From the NCBI GenBank assembly GCA_045600025.1, contig JAZRXC010000034.1:1-38079 (forward strand): DNA of 38,079 nucleotides. The letters are read 5' to 3'. Both the position numbers and the translations under genes were made by a program. Below are positions 7,580 through 16,011 of this stretch, one piece after another. Position 1 is the first letter of the stretch. The number at the start of each line of letters is the position of its first letter. The stretch comes from UBA3774 sp045600025 (lineage in GTDB: Bacteria > Bacillota > Clostridia > Lachnospirales > Lachnospiraceae). The notes under the pieces were generated by a model that was not told the origin of the DNA, ran no database searches, and saw nothing but the letters and a program-made list of their open reading frames with translations.

Positions 7580-8644
7580 ATGGCAGAAAAAATGTTGGGA
7601 GCAATTCTCCCCGGAAACAGCACCGTCGAGATGAAAGAGTTTGATATTCCGAAGCCCGGTTACGGACAGGTACTTGTTAAAACCAAGGCGTCTACAATCT
7701 GTGGCTCGGATATCCGCGCAATCTACCGCGCACATGTAGGCAAAGGCCCGGAGGGCTACCAGCCCGGGACTATAGCCGGACACGAACCGAGCGGAATCAT
7801 AGTAGAGGAAGGCGAGGGCCTGAAGCGTTTCAAAAAAGGCGACAGAGTCATCGTGTATCATATATCAGGCTGTGGTGTATGCTATGACTGCCGTAAGGGA
7901 TTTTATATATCATGCAAGAGCAAATATCGTGCAGCATACGGCTGGCAGAGAAACGGCGGTATGGCTCCTTACATCATCTGCGATGAAAAAGATCTGATAG
8001 CGCTTCCTGATGAACTCACATATGAAGACGGCGCGCAGGTAGCATGCGGCTTCGGTACCTGCTATGAAGCACTGATGAAGATAGGCATTTCCGGAAATGA
8101 CCGCGTTCTCGTAACAGGACTCGGACCTGTGGGCCTTGCTGCATTGATGCTTGCCAAGGCAATGGGCTGCGACAAAACCATCGGCTGCGATATAAGCGAT
8201 GAGCGTATGCAGCTTGCGAAAGATCTCGGACTTGCCGATAATGTATTTAATTCAAGTGATGTATCTGAATGTGAAAAGAATATCATGGAAGTTACAGGCG
8301 GATACGGCTGTGAGCGTACGGTTGACTGCTCCGCAAATGATGCTGCAAGAGCAATGGCAATCCGTTGCACACGTGAATGGGGCAAGATGGCTATGGTCGG
8401 CGAAGGCAACAGCGTAACCTTTAATCCCTCACCCGATATTATGCACGGACAGAAGTCCATCTACGGTTCATGGGTAACATCACTGTGGCGTATGGAAGAT
8501 CTCGTAGAGCATCTTGTACGCTGGGGTATCCATCCGGATCAGCTCATCACTCACCGCTTCACACTGGAAGAAGCAGATAAAGCATATGCGCTGATGGCTT
8601 CCGGAAAATGCGGGAAAGTATGCGTTACATTCCCCGATGATTGA
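7580..8644 (+). CDS. Zinc-dependent alcohol/polyol dehydrogenase (MDR family)
   Basis: The 354-residue medium-chain dehydrogenase has catalytic-zinc residues C41 (TICGSD) and H68-E69 (GHEPSG), and a complete structural-zinc set C98, C101, C104, C112 (SGCGVCYDCRKGFYISC). The nucleotide fold GLGPVGLAALMLAKAMG follows near residue 175, with an acidic residue (CDISDER) after the second strand that favours NAD over NADP. The closest types by sense are sorbitol/threonine-like dehydrogenases; the substrate is unknown. AGGAGG lies 7 bases before the ATG. It has its own transcription unit, between a terminator and a convergent gene. Confidence 0.88.
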   Translation: MAEKMLGAILPGNSTVEMKEFDIPKPGYGQVLVKTKASTICGSDIRAIYRAHVGKGPEGYQPGTIAGHEPSGIIVEEGEGLKRFKKGDRVIVYHISGCGVCYDCRKGFYISCKSKYRAAYGWQRNGGMAPYIICDEKDLIALPDELTYEDGAQVACGFGTCYEALMKIGISGNDRVLVTGLGPVGLAALMLAKAMGCDKTIGCDISDERMQLAKDLGLADNVFNSSDVSECEKNIMEVTGGYGCERTVDCSANDAARAMAIRCTREWGKMAMVGEGNSVTFNPSPDIMHGQKSIYGSWVTSLWRMEDLVEHLVRWGIHPDQLITHRFTLEEADKAYALMASGKCGKVCVTFPDD

Positions 8645-8672
8645 TTTTCTGAGATGAATGAAAAGTCACAGC

Positions 8673-9122
8673 TTAAATATATTTCTCCAACTCTTTAACG
8701 AATTTTACTAATCCGGCCTCATCACTATCCGAAAAACGATTTGTGATGGGGCTGTCCATATCAAGGACACCGTAGATATCACCATCCTTATATATGGGAA
8801 TAACTATTTCAGAGTTTGAAGCGAGGTCGCATGCAATGTGACCGCTGAACTGATGTACATCAGCAATACGCTGCAGTTTATTTTCCGCAACACAAGTTCC
8901 GCACACTCCGTTACCTGTTTCAATTTCAACAACTGCAGGTTTACCCTGAAAAGGACCGAGCACAAGCCTTCCGCCATCCATCAGGTAGAATCCTGACCAG
9001 TTGACATCATCCATATAGTTAAATAAAATCGCAGAAGCATTTGCAAGATTGGCGGTAGGGTGATTGATTCCATCGCATCTTCTTTTTAATTCATTTATCA
9101 TCGCTTCATAACTCATTAGCAT
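8673..9122 (-). CDS. msrC: Free methionine-(R)-sulfoxide reductase, GAF domain (MsrC/YebR type)
   Basis: A 149-residue single GAF domain. GVCGT, VHQFSGHIACD and NSEIVIPI match free methionine-R-sulfoxide reductases, which repair oxidised free methionine. The Cys at 98 (HIACD) corresponds to the usual catalytic Cys and C74 (GVCG) to another conserved one. The third conserved Cys, normally 10 residues before the GVCG cysteine (KPAC), is Val64 here, and an extra Cys sits at 77 (GVCGTC). I chose the start at 9122 because GGGAGG lies 8 bases before it; the frame is open much further upstream but would overlap the divergent gene. It is convergent with the dehydrogenase gene. Confidence 0.85.
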   Translation of the reverse strand: MLMSYEAMINELKRRCDGINHPTANLANASAILFNYMDDVNWSGFYLMDGGRLVLGPFQGKPAVVEIETGNGVCGTCVAENKLQRIADVHQFSGHIACDLASNSEIVIPIYKDGDIYGVLDMDSPITNRFSDSDEAGLVKFVKELEKYI

Positions 9123-9204
9123 AAATATTTCCTCCCATACAGAAGAGTTTAACTGCACGATGACAGTATACAGCAAGAAACAGCGTATTTCTATATAAAT
9201 AAAG

Positions 9205-9233
9205 TTGACGCGCACAAAAGGTTTATTTAAAAT
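9205..9233 (+). promoter_or_regulatory. Promoter of the MBL-fold hydrolase gene
   Basis: TTGACG (9205-9210), a 17-base spacer and TAAAAT (9228-9233) lie 33 bases before the start codon at 9266. The same 143-base interval must also hold the promoter of the divergent msrC-like gene; a TATACT on the minus strand at 9170-9165 is a candidate -10 for that. Confidence 0.65.
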
Positions 9234-9265
9234 TATTAGAAATAAAATCAAAGAAGGATTGAAAA

Positions 9266-10147
9266 ATGTTCGAACTGAATCAAATAGCAGGCGATAGTTT
9301 TTATATCCAGAGCCCGACCCAGATAGGACTGATAAAGTTAAATGATACGGATGTATGCCTGATTGACAGCGGCGGCGATAAATATACCGGTAAGAAAATA
9401 ATGCAGATACTGGATGCTCAGGGCTGGCATCTTGCTGCCATTTATAACACACATTCGCATGCCGATCATATCGGCGGAAATAAATATCTGCAGGACCAGA
9501 CGGGTTGCAAGATATATGCACCGGGTATAGAGCACGCATTTACCAAATATCCTATTCTTGAGTCGTCTTTATTATACAGCGGGTATCCGTTTAAAGAATT
9601 GCGCCGAAAATTCCTGCTTGCGCCGGAGAGTAATGCCGAACTTTTAACGGCGGACGTTCTTCCTGACGGCTTTGAGGTGATAGAACTGCCGGGACATTTC
9701 TTTGATATGGTTGGCTTTAGAAGTCCTGATGATGTAGTGTACCTGGCAGATTGCCTGCTCAGCAAAGAAACGCTGGATAAGCACCCCGTCGGATATGTAT
9801 ATGATGTTGCGGCATATCTTGACACCTTGGAAAAAGTAAAAGGACTTAGCGCTAGGGCATTTGCTCCTTCTCACGCTGAGCCGACTGAAGATATCATCCC
9901 CCTGGCGCAATATAACATTGACAAAGTATACGAGGTTGCGGAAAAGATACTTAATATCTGCAAAGAACCGATAATCTTTGAGGTCATTTTACAGAAATTG
10001 TTTACCGAATACGAGCAGGAGATGACTTATCAGCAATATGTACTTATCGGAAGCACGCTTCGGTCCTATCTTGCATGGCTTAAAGATAAAGGCGATATAG
10101 ATGCATTTCCCGAGAACAACATGTTTCTCTGGCAGATTACAAAATAA
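9266..10147 (+). CDS. Metallo-beta-lactamase-fold hydrolase
   Basis: The 293-residue protein has the two-metal signature HSHADH (near residue 62) in the usual position after DSGGDKYTGKKIM, followed by GHFFDMVGF and YLADCLLSKE, which place the remaining His and Asp ligands. The C-terminal 80 residues form a helical extension (winged-helix-like, TYQQYVLIGSTLRSYLAWLKDKG) as in glyoxalase-II-related and LACTB2-like enzymes. The family includes thioester and phosphodiester hydrolases; the substrate is unknown. Its promoter and an AAGAAGGA ribosome site are clear, and a hairpin follows the stop. Confidence 0.85.
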   Translation: MFELNQIAGDSFYIQSPTQIGLIKLNDTDVCLIDSGGDKYTGKKIMQILDAQGWHLAAIYNTHSHADHIGGNKYLQDQTGCKIYAPGIEHAFTKYPILESSLLYSGYPFKELRRKFLLAPESNAELLTADVLPDGFEVIELPGHFFDMVGFRSPDDVVYLADCLLSKETLDKHPVGYVYDVAAYLDTLEKVKGLSARAFAPSHAEPTEDIIPLAQYNIDKVYEVAEKILNICKEPIIFEVILQKLFTEYEQEMTYQQYVLIGSTLRSYLAWLKDKGDIDAFPENNMFLWQITK

Positions 10148-10155
10148 AGAATTAA

Positions 10156-10199
10156 TAATAAATACCCACTGTTCTTAAAGGCTCGGCGGGTATTTATTA
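10156..10199. terminator. Hairpin after the MBL-fold gene
   Basis: TAATAAATACCC (10156-10167) pairs perfectly with GGGTATTTATTA (10188-10199) around a 20-base loop. There is no T run beyond the AT-rich arm, so termination is likely but not certain. Confidence 0.6.
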
Positions 10200-10226
10200 A
10201 TAATATGTGAAATATCGCATTTCAGT

Positions 10227-10255
10227 TTGACCCCCTTGAACAATTGCCATATAAT
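10227..10255 (+). promoter_or_regulatory. Promoter of the MMPL transporter gene
   Basis: TTGACC (10227-10232), exactly 17 bases and a perfect TATAAT (10250-10255). Because transcription should begin near 10262, possible start codons at 10227 and 10254 lie outside the message. This fixes the translational start at 10293 or 10317. Confidence 0.8.
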
Positions 10256-10292
10256 GAAACTCCGACATTTTGTCCAAAACAGGCATTTATAT

Positions 10293-13200
10293 ATGGATAG
10301 TATTAAAAAAGGTTTCATGTACAAATTAGCAAAAAGTATCGTAAAGTTCCGTAAGGCGATAATAATAGTATTTATCGCGCTTATGGTTTTTTCGGTATTT
10401 TCTTCAGGTTGGACACAGTTAGAGAATAATCTTACAGATTATTTACCTGATGATGCTGAGGCAAAAAAAGGCTTTGATATAATAAACAGCGAATTGATCT
10501 TTATGGGAAATATTCGCGTTATGGTAGAGGATATATCAAAAGATGAGGCACTTAAGATATCCGATGATATCTCTGCTTTTGAGGGTATATACAAAGTTAC
10601 GTTTGATGCAGAATCGCAAGACTACTATCATGATAATAAGGCTATGTTCGAAATTAGTTTCACTGACAGAGGCATGTCAGAGACGGGTAGAAAAGCCACA
10701 GAGCAAATACTTGCTTATCTCGAACCATATCAATATTATGAATACGCCAATTTCATAGATGTTGATGCATTTCTCGGTCCGGAGATGATCGTCGTCGGAA
10801 TAGTTGTTGCTATTGTTGTTATTGCTACTCTTATTATTACTTCAACTACATATGCAGACGTGCTGGTTCTTGTTTCAACATTTTTTGCTGCGGCACTAAT
10901 AAATGCCGGCACAAATTTTCTTCTTGGAAAAATATCCACTATTTCTAATACTATTACGTTTGTTATGCAGCTGGCACTAAGCGTAGACTACGCGATTATT
11001 CTATGCAACCGTTACGATGAAGAACGCGAAAAACTTCCGGCTAAAGAAGCTGTAATAGTCGCTTTGACAAAATCAATTCCTGCCATTGCGGCAAGCAGTC
11101 TTACTACTATTGCAGGGCTTGCTGCTATGACATTCATGCAGTTCCATCTCGGCGCTGATATGGGTATTGTATTGATAAAATCAATAATCGTTGCACTCAT
11201 TACGGTGTTTACATTTATGCCTGCAATGCTTATGCTGTGCAGCAATCTGCTTGACAAAACAAAACATAAGAGTTTTATACCTAAAATTTCTTTTCTCGGC
11301 AAATTCGCATACTCCAGACGCCTTATAATTACCGTACTGTTTGTTGTTATTATAATAATCGGATATATCGGCAATAGCCTCGTAAAGTATGAATATACGG
11401 GAGACTTAATGAAGCATTTCCATCAAAGTGAGATGGATATTGCGCGTACGCATATTGAAAAAGAATTCGGGTCTAACAATATGTCGGTAATGATACTTCC
11501 CGCAGGCGACTACGAAAAAGAAATGGCGCTTTCAGATGACCTGAAAAAATGCAAAGAGGTGAAATCACTTCTCGGACTTGCTGATTTTAAGGTTGCTGAG
11601 GAATATCAGCTCGGAAGCAAAGTAACATATAAAGACATTGTAAAAATAGCTGAAATAGATGAAGTATCAGCTCAAGGCATCATGGCAATGGCGGCTGCTG
11701 ATAGAAATGAGCAGGAAATAGCCAATCAGGACATAGAGGAATATTCCGTCCCGCTTCTTGATCTTTTTGACAGCTTATATAAAGTATCGCAGGATGGCAG
11801 TTATGAAATCAGCACGGAGCAGCGAGCGATGATAGAAGACTACCACAATCAGCTGGCAATAGCAAAAAAACAGCTCCAAAGTGATAAGCACAGCTGTATC
11901 GTTGTATATTTGGATTTGCCCAAGCAAAGCGATGAAACATTTGCTTTCTTTGAGAAAATGCATTCCATTGCCGAAAAATACTATGATGGCGATCAGGTAT
12001 TGTTATCCGGAGATTCTGTCGGTGCAAAAGATTTCTCTGAAACATTCAAGACCGATAGTATTACTGTTTCAATTCTTTCGGTTATATTTGTTATGGTAAT
12101 ACTGATGTTCTCCTTCAAATCAGTCGGCATGCCGCTACTTCTGATTCTGATAATTCAGGGAAGTATTTGGATTAATTTTGCAATTCCCGCGATAACAGGG
12201 GACTATGTATTCTTTATGTGTACTCTAATTGTAAGCTCAATACAGATGGGTGCAAATATTGATTATGCAATAGTTGTTTCTTCAAGATACATAGAACTGC
12301 GTAATCAAAATGTATATCGCAGGAAAGCTATCATAGAGGCTCTCAATCACGGCTTTCCGACAGTTGTTACTTCCGGAACTATAATGATAGTTGCGGGACT
12401 TGCAATAGGTCTTATGGTTTCAACCGGAATTATTGCCGGCATGGGTAAATTCGTAGGTATCGGCACGGCAATTTCACTGGTGCTTATAAATTTGGCACTG
12501 CCTGCCATACTTGTAATAGGTGATAAATTTGTCAGAGCGTCAACATTGCAGATTACCACCGGAATGGAAAACAAATCTAAAAAGATTGCAAGAAGAATAC
12601 TTGCAAATGTTATCTGCATATTATCAGTCATAGCCCTTGTACTAACACCTATCACTGCTCAAAGCATATCCTCAGATATTTCTTTATCTAAACAGACTAT
12701 ATCTGATTACATAGAAAAGATTGTTGAATTAAAAACCATCAACAATGAACTAAAAGCGAGTGATGAAAAATACGGAGATATCGGCACAGAATTTGCCGAG
12801 CACCTTCTGACTGATAAAATCGGACAAGAAGAGATTGATTTCTATAAGAAACAGTTGGAAGAAGGCGAGGAACAGTATCGCGCCGGATACGAAAAATATC
12901 TGAAGGGCAAAAAAGAATATGAAGATGGCAAGGCAAAATATGAGGCGGGTAAGGCTGAGTATGATGCCGGGCTCATTAAATATGAAGAAGGTAAGAAAGC
13001 GCTGGAAGAAGGTCAGGCGCAATATGACGCAGGTATGCTTGAGTATGAAGAAGGCCAAAGAAAGCTGGAAGAAGGCGAGGAAGAATTTGCCCAGGTAGAA
13101 CCTTTATATAATGCTGCGCTACTGGTAAAACAGGAATATGATGAAGCGTTGGCTAACTATGAAAAATCCGTGGAAGAAAGAGGAGAACTGTCTCTGGTCA

Positions 13201-14036
13201 CTATCGCTTTGAAGACTGTGGTAGATGCACAGCGTATAGCATTTGAAGCCACAGGCCTCACCTCACTGTATGAGCGCCTGGAGTCAGCTAAGGCGGAAAT
13301 AGAAGAAGGAAAAGTACAGCTTGCCGAAGCTGAGCTCCAACTAGCGGAGGCAAAAGTGCAGTTAGATGCCGGTAAGGCTGAGATAGCAGAAGCGGAGCTG
13401 CAGCTTCCGGAGGCCAAGAGGCAGCTTGAAGAAGCCTATGAACAGCTTGAGGCAGGAAAAGCCGAACTTGACGAAGGCTGGGCGGAACTCGAAAAAGCAC
13501 GTGCAGAATTAGATGACGCCGCGGCGCAGATAGACGATGGCGAGCAGACACTTGAGCATAATAAAAAGCAACTGGATATGGATTTTTCTGCGCTTGATGC
13601 AATAAATGATAAAAAAGAAAAATTAAATGCGGCAACAGATATGTTTATGTCATATCCGGAGATAGCGAAAGTGGTCGGAACTGATCCTTCAACTGATCTA
13701 GTATGTAATGCCGCTGCAAGATATTTCAATGAACAGTGGGATGAATATTCAAATGCAGAAAAGACATTGCCGGTAGCTGAAGTCCTTTGCATGTGGGCAG
13801 CACTTTGCACGCTGCTTTTCTGGCTTCTTGAAGTATGCAAGAACTTATTTTTCAATAAGCACCTTTCTTTGGGACTTGGGCTCGCAGCAGTAGTGTTTGC
13901 TGCTCTTGGTGCAGGATTCTGGAACGGCTTTATGAGCGACTACGGAAATATTATATTCTTTATCGTAATTGCGATTTGCATAGCCCAGGCAGTTGAAATG
14001 TATTTAAGGTATCGAATTAAAGACAAGGTTGAATAA
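10293..14036 (+). CDS. MMPL/RND-type membrane protein with a long heptad coiled coil
   Basis: About 1247 residues. A first membrane helix (AIIIVFIALMVFSVFSS) is followed by an outside domain beginning NNLTDYLPDD, then a bundle of helices with MQLALSVDYAIILCNRYDE, the family's charged helix-4 signature. A second repeat contains IVSSIQMGANIDYAIVVSSRY. After the second bundle and another helix comes a very long outside coiled coil (about residues 855-1100) made of seven-residue repeats, then three membrane helices at the end. MMPL proteins export lipids or small molecules using the proton gradient; YhgE/Pip-like proteins carry similar coils. I chose ATG 10293 (AGG nine bases before); ATG 10317 with AAAAGG is the alternative. 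Confidence 0.85.
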   Translation: MDSIKKGFMYKLAKSIVKFRKAIIIVFIALMVFSVFSSGWTQLENNLTDYLPDDAEAKKGFDIINSELIFMGNIRVMVEDISKDEALKISDDISAFEGIYKVTFDAESQDYYHDNKAMFEISFTDRGMSETGRKATEQILAYLEPYQYYEYANFIDVDAFLGPEMIVVGIVVAIVVIATLIITSTTYADVLVLVSTFFAAALINAGTNFLLGKISTISNTITFVMQLALSVDYAIILCNRYDEEREKLPAKEAVIVALTKSIPAIAASSLTTIAGLAAMTFMQFHLGADMGIVLIKSIIVALITVFTFMPAMLMLCSNLLDKTKHKSFIPKISFLGKFAYSRRLIITVLFVVIIIIGYIGNSLVKYEYTGDLMKHFHQSEMDIARTHIEKEFGSNNMSVMILPAGDYEKEMALSDDLKKCKEVKSLLGLADFKVAEEYQLGSKVTYKDIVKIAEIDEVSAQGIMAMAAADRNEQEIANQDIEEYSVPLLDLFDSLYKVSQDGSYEISTEQRAMIEDYHNQLAIAKKQLQSDKHSCIVVYLDLPKQSDETFAFFEKMHSIAEKYYDGDQVLLSGDSVGAKDFSETFKTDSITVSILSVIFVMVILMFSFKSVGMPLLLILIIQGSIWINFAIPAITGDYVFFMCTLIVSSIQMGANIDYAIVVSSRYIELRNQNVYRRKAIIEALNHGFPTVVTSGTIMIVAGLAIGLMVSTGIIAGMGKFVGIGTAISLVLINLALPAILVIGDKFVRASTLQITTGMENKSKKIARRILANVICILSVIALVLTPITAQSISSDISLSKQTISDYIEKIVELKTINNELKASDEKYGDIGTEFAEHLLTDKIGQEEIDFYKKQLEEGEEQYRAGYEKYLKGKKEYEDGKAKYEAGKAEYDAGLIKYEEGKKALEEGQAQYDAGMLEYEEGQRKLEEGEEEFAQVEPLYNAALLVKQEYDEALANYEKSVEERGELSLVTIALKTVVDAQRIAFEATGLTSLYERLESAKAEIEEGKVQLAEAELQLAEAKVQLDAGKAEIAEAELQLPEAKRQLEEAYEQLEAGKAELDEGWAELEKARAELDDAAAQIDDGEQTLEHNKKQLDMDFSALDAINDKKEKLNAATDMFMSYPEIAKVVGTDPSTDLVCNAAARYFNEQWDEYSNAEKTLPVAEVLCMWAALCTLLFWLLEVCKNLFFNKHLSLGLGLAAVVFAALGAGFWNGFMSDYGNIIFFIVIAICIAQAVEMYLRYRIKDKVE
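12880..13580 (+). repeat. Heptad-repeat coding region in the MMPL protein
   Basis: Two blocks of tandem seven-residue units. The first (about 12880-13090) has units of the form x-x-x-Y-x-x-G, for example KKEYEDG, KAKYEAG, KAEYDAG, LIKYEEG and QAQYDAG. The second (about 13285-13580) has units such as LAEAELQ, LDAGKAE, LEEAYEQ and LDEGWAE. At the DNA level the units have diverged, so these are protein repeats rather than fresh tandem DNA copies. The short stretch between them (LYNAALLVKQEYDEALANYE) breaks the register. Confidence 0.8.
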
Positions 14037-14043
14037 ATTGTTT

Positions 14044-14069
14044 GCGGCTCCCCTTCGGGAGCCGCTTTT
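14044..14069 (+). terminator. Terminator after the MMPL gene
   Basis: A perfect 9-pair GC-rich stem (GCGGCTCCC, 14044-14052, with 14057-14065) closed by a tetraloop CTTC and followed by four T residues. Confidence 0.9.
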
Positions 14070-14076
14070 ATGAATA

Positions 14077-14105
14077 TTGAACAGAATGCAGAAAGAATGT
14101 ATAAT
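14077..14105 (+). promoter_or_regulatory. Promoter of the hydrolase-FTR-thioredoxin cluster
   Basis: TTGAAC (14077-14082), 17 bases, then perfect TATAAT (14100-14105), right after the preceding terminator. It would start transcription close to 14112, leaving a short leader of about 20 bases before the chosen GTG at 14132. Confidence 0.75.
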
Positions 14106-14131
14106 ACTAAATTGGTTTAGTGGGGCATATT

Positions 14132-14923
14132 GTGAAAATAGAAAAATATGACAAAAACGGAATAAAACTTTCATATGCGGTTATGGGAACCGGCAAAAGG
14201 ATAATGGTTATGCTCCCCGGTATGGCACTGCATTCAATAATGATGTTTGCCTCAGGGGTAGAAAAAGCATACGAGATACTGCTTCATGACTATACTATTT
14301 ATCTTTTTGAACGAAGAGACGTACTTGATCCCGGCACGAGTGCGGAAGATATGGCAGAAGACGTTGCCGTTATTCTCAAGGAACTCGGTATAAAGGACAT
14401 ATACCTCATCGGAGCCTCACATGGCGGAATGATGGCGCAGGCACTTGCGGCTAATCATCCGGAGCTTGTGAAATGCGCTATATTTGCGGCAACGCTTGCA
14501 ACTCATAACGAAGTGAGCCGGAAGTTCTTTTCAAAAATGAATGAGCTATGCAAGACGGAGGATATCCGTGCGATAAACAAATACTTCTTTGAAAATGTAT
14601 ACTCAAAGGAGTATCAGGAAATAAACCGCGAAGCAATTGAGAAAACATTGAATTTCGGAACTCCGGAGGGAGCGAGGAGACTGCTCGTTATGTCGGAGAG
14701 TTGTTTAAACTTCGAATTTGAGGACAGACTTTCAGATATTAAATGTCCGGTACTTGTAATCGGAGCAGTCAATGATAAAGTAATGGATCCGATGGGTTCA
14801 CAAAAACTTGCCAAAAAGCTCGGATGTGAGCTGTATATTTACCCGAACCAGGCGCATGCGGCATACGATGAGGCAGCTGATTTCAAACAGAGAATTAAAG
14901 AATTTTTTGATAGTATAGAGTGA
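14132..14923 (+). CDS. Alpha/beta hydrolase
   Basis: A 263-residue alpha/beta hydrolase. The oxyanion strand VMLPGMALHS is followed by the nucleophile elbow IGASHGGMMAQ (GxSxG, central Ser), the acid in VNDKVMDPMG and the catalytic His in NQAHAAYDEA. The cap helices in between are short. The substrate is unknown. I chose GTG at 14132 because TGGGG lies about 7 bases before it; GTG at 14120, in the same frame, would put the ribosome site inside the gene. It leads a short-spaced run into the FTR-like gene (4-base gap), trxA and maf, so it may be part of that operon. Confidence 0.82.
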   Translation: MKIEKYDKNGIKLSYAVMGTGKRIMVMLPGMALHSIMMFASGVEKAYEILLHDYTIYLFERRDVLDPGTSAEDMAEDVAVILKELGIKDIYLIGASHGGMMAQALAANHPELVKCAIFAATLATHNEVSRKFFSKMNELCKTEDIRAINKYFFENVYSKEYQEINREAIEKTLNFGTPEGARRLLVMSESCLNFEFEDRLSDIKCPVLVIGAVNDKVMDPMGSQKLAKKLGCELYIYPNQAHAAYDEAADFKQRIKEFFDSIE

Positions 14924-14927
14924 GCAT

Positions 14928-15131
14928 ATGAAGATAATATTTAATCCGGATACGGAGATAGCGAATACGGTAAAAGAAGGCTTGAAACAGACCGGCGGTT
15001 ACTGCCCTTGCCGCAGAGAACGTACCAAGGACACGAAGTGTATGTGCAAGGAATTCCGCGAGCAGATTGCCGACCCGCAGTTCGAGGGCTTTTGCCACTG
15101 TATGTTGTACTATAAATCATTGGAGGATTAA
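14928..15131 (+). CDS. Ferredoxin-thioredoxin reductase catalytic-subunit-like Fe-S protein
   Basis: A 67-residue protein with the three cysteine pairs of the ferredoxin:thioredoxin reductase beta chain: CPC (26, 28), CMC (38, 40) and CHC (56, 58), ending CHCMLYYKSL as in the family. In that enzyme four cysteines hold a [4Fe-4S] cluster and two form the redox disulfide that passes electrons from ferredoxin to thioredoxin. Here the second pair reads CMC rather than CPC and the protein is shorter than plant chains. The stop codon overlaps the first of two ATG codons of trxA, which strongly supports a shared role. A partner variable subunit is not present nearby. Confidence 0.85.
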   Translation: MKIIFNPDTEIANTVKEGLKQTGGYCPCRRERTKDTKCMCKEFREQIADPQFEGFCHCMLYYKSLED

Positions 15132-15133
15132 TG

Positions 15134-15445
15134 ATGGCTGAGATTACGATCACAAGCGAAAACTTTGAGCAGGAAGTTATTAAATCAGATAAGCCTGTTA
15201 TGATAGATTTTTGGGCAACCTGGTGCGGCCCCTGTAAGATGCTTGCGCCTTCTATCGCTGCAATAGCGGAAGAATATGAAGGTAAGGTAAAGGTCTGCAA
15301 GGTCAATGTTGACGAAGAGCAGGCGCTTTCCTCCGCATTTCAGATAGACGCAATACCGACGGTTGTTGTTATGAAGAACGGGCAGGTTACAAATATGTCC
15401 GTAGGTTTCTGCTCAAAAGATAAACTGATAGAACTGCTTAAATAA
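15134..15445 (+). CDS. trxA: Thioredoxin
   Basis: A 103-residue classical thioredoxin: active site WCGPC (C31, C34), the buried Asp in MIDFWATW, cis-Pro in AIPTVVVMKNG, and a normal length. Two ATG codons occur in tandem at 15131 and 15134; GGAGG ends 7 bases before the second, so I prefer it. Being directly downstream of the FTR-like gene suggests that this thioredoxin is reduced with electrons from ferredoxin rather than from NADPH. Confidence 0.93.
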   Translation: MAEITITSENFEQEVIKSDKPVMIDFWATWCGPCKMLAPSIAAIAEEYEGKVKVCKVNVDEEQALSSAFQIDAIPTVVVMKNGQVTNMSVGFCSKDKLIELLK

Positions 15446-15455
15446 AGGACAACAC

Positions 15456-16010
15456 ATGTTAATTCTTGCTTCAAAATCTCCGCGCAGGCGTCAGCTCCTT
15501 GAGATGATGAATCTCGAGTTTACCTGTGAACCCGCGGATATAGTTGAAAATATTCCCGAAGGGACAGCCCCCGGTGAGGCAGTTAAGCTCCTTGCCCATC
15601 AAAAGGCAGCGGCAGTAGCCGGAAAGCATCCTTCGGATATGATTCTCGGTTCCGATACCATTGTTACAATAGATGGGCAGATACTGGGTAAACCTAAGGA
15701 TGAAGCGGAAGCGGCTGTAATGCTTCGCACGCTCAGCGGCAGAAAGCATATAGTATACACCGGCGTTTCGCTTATCTCTCCGGCGGGAGAAGATACATTT
15801 GCCACGGAAACAGTTGTTGAGTTCTATCCGCTGACTGAAGGCGAAATCGCAGATTATATCGCAACAGGTGACCCGATGGACAAGGCCGGCGCATACGGTA
15901 TTCAGGGACCGGGATGCGTGCTTGTTAAAGGAATTGACGGAGATTATTTCAGCGTAATGGGACTTCCGATTGCGGAGGTTGTAAGACGGCTTAAAGCATT
16001 GGATAAATAA
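15456..16010 (+). CDS. maf: Maf-family nucleoside triphosphate pyrophosphatase
   Basis: A 184-residue Maf protein. LILASKSPRRRQLL is the N-terminal signature, GSDTIV carries the conserved Asp, and DKAGAYGIQGPG is the second signature. Maf enzymes hydrolyse non-canonical or canonical dTTP/UTP to monophosphates (house-cleaning) and were first noticed through effects on septum formation. GGAC lies upstream of the ATG. It is 10 bases after trxA and one base before ecfA1. Confidence 0.92.
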   Translation: MLILASKSPRRRQLLEMMNLEFTCEPADIVENIPEGTAPGEAVKLLAHQKAAAVAGKHPSDMILGSDTIVTIDGQILGKPKDEAEAAVMLRTLSGRKHIVYTGVSLISPAGEDTFATETVVEFYPLTEGEIADYIATGDPMDKAGAYGIQGPGCVLVKGIDGDYFSVMGLPIAEVVRRLKALDK

Positions 16011-16011
16011 T

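Noticed and set aside
9123..9539. Extension of the msrC-like frame to 288 residues on the minus strand
   Set aside because: It would overlap the start and promoter of the MBL-fold gene, the added residues look non-coding, and GGGAGG marks the start at 9122.
10227..10292. TTG start of the MMPL frame at 10227
   Set aside because: The codon lies in the -35 box of a TTGACC-17-TATAAT promoter; the message begins downstream.
12880..13580. Possible DNA tandem repeat (minisatellite) or CRISPR-like array
   Set aside because: The repetition is of seven residues in the protein with diverged codons and no spacers, so it is a coiled coil.
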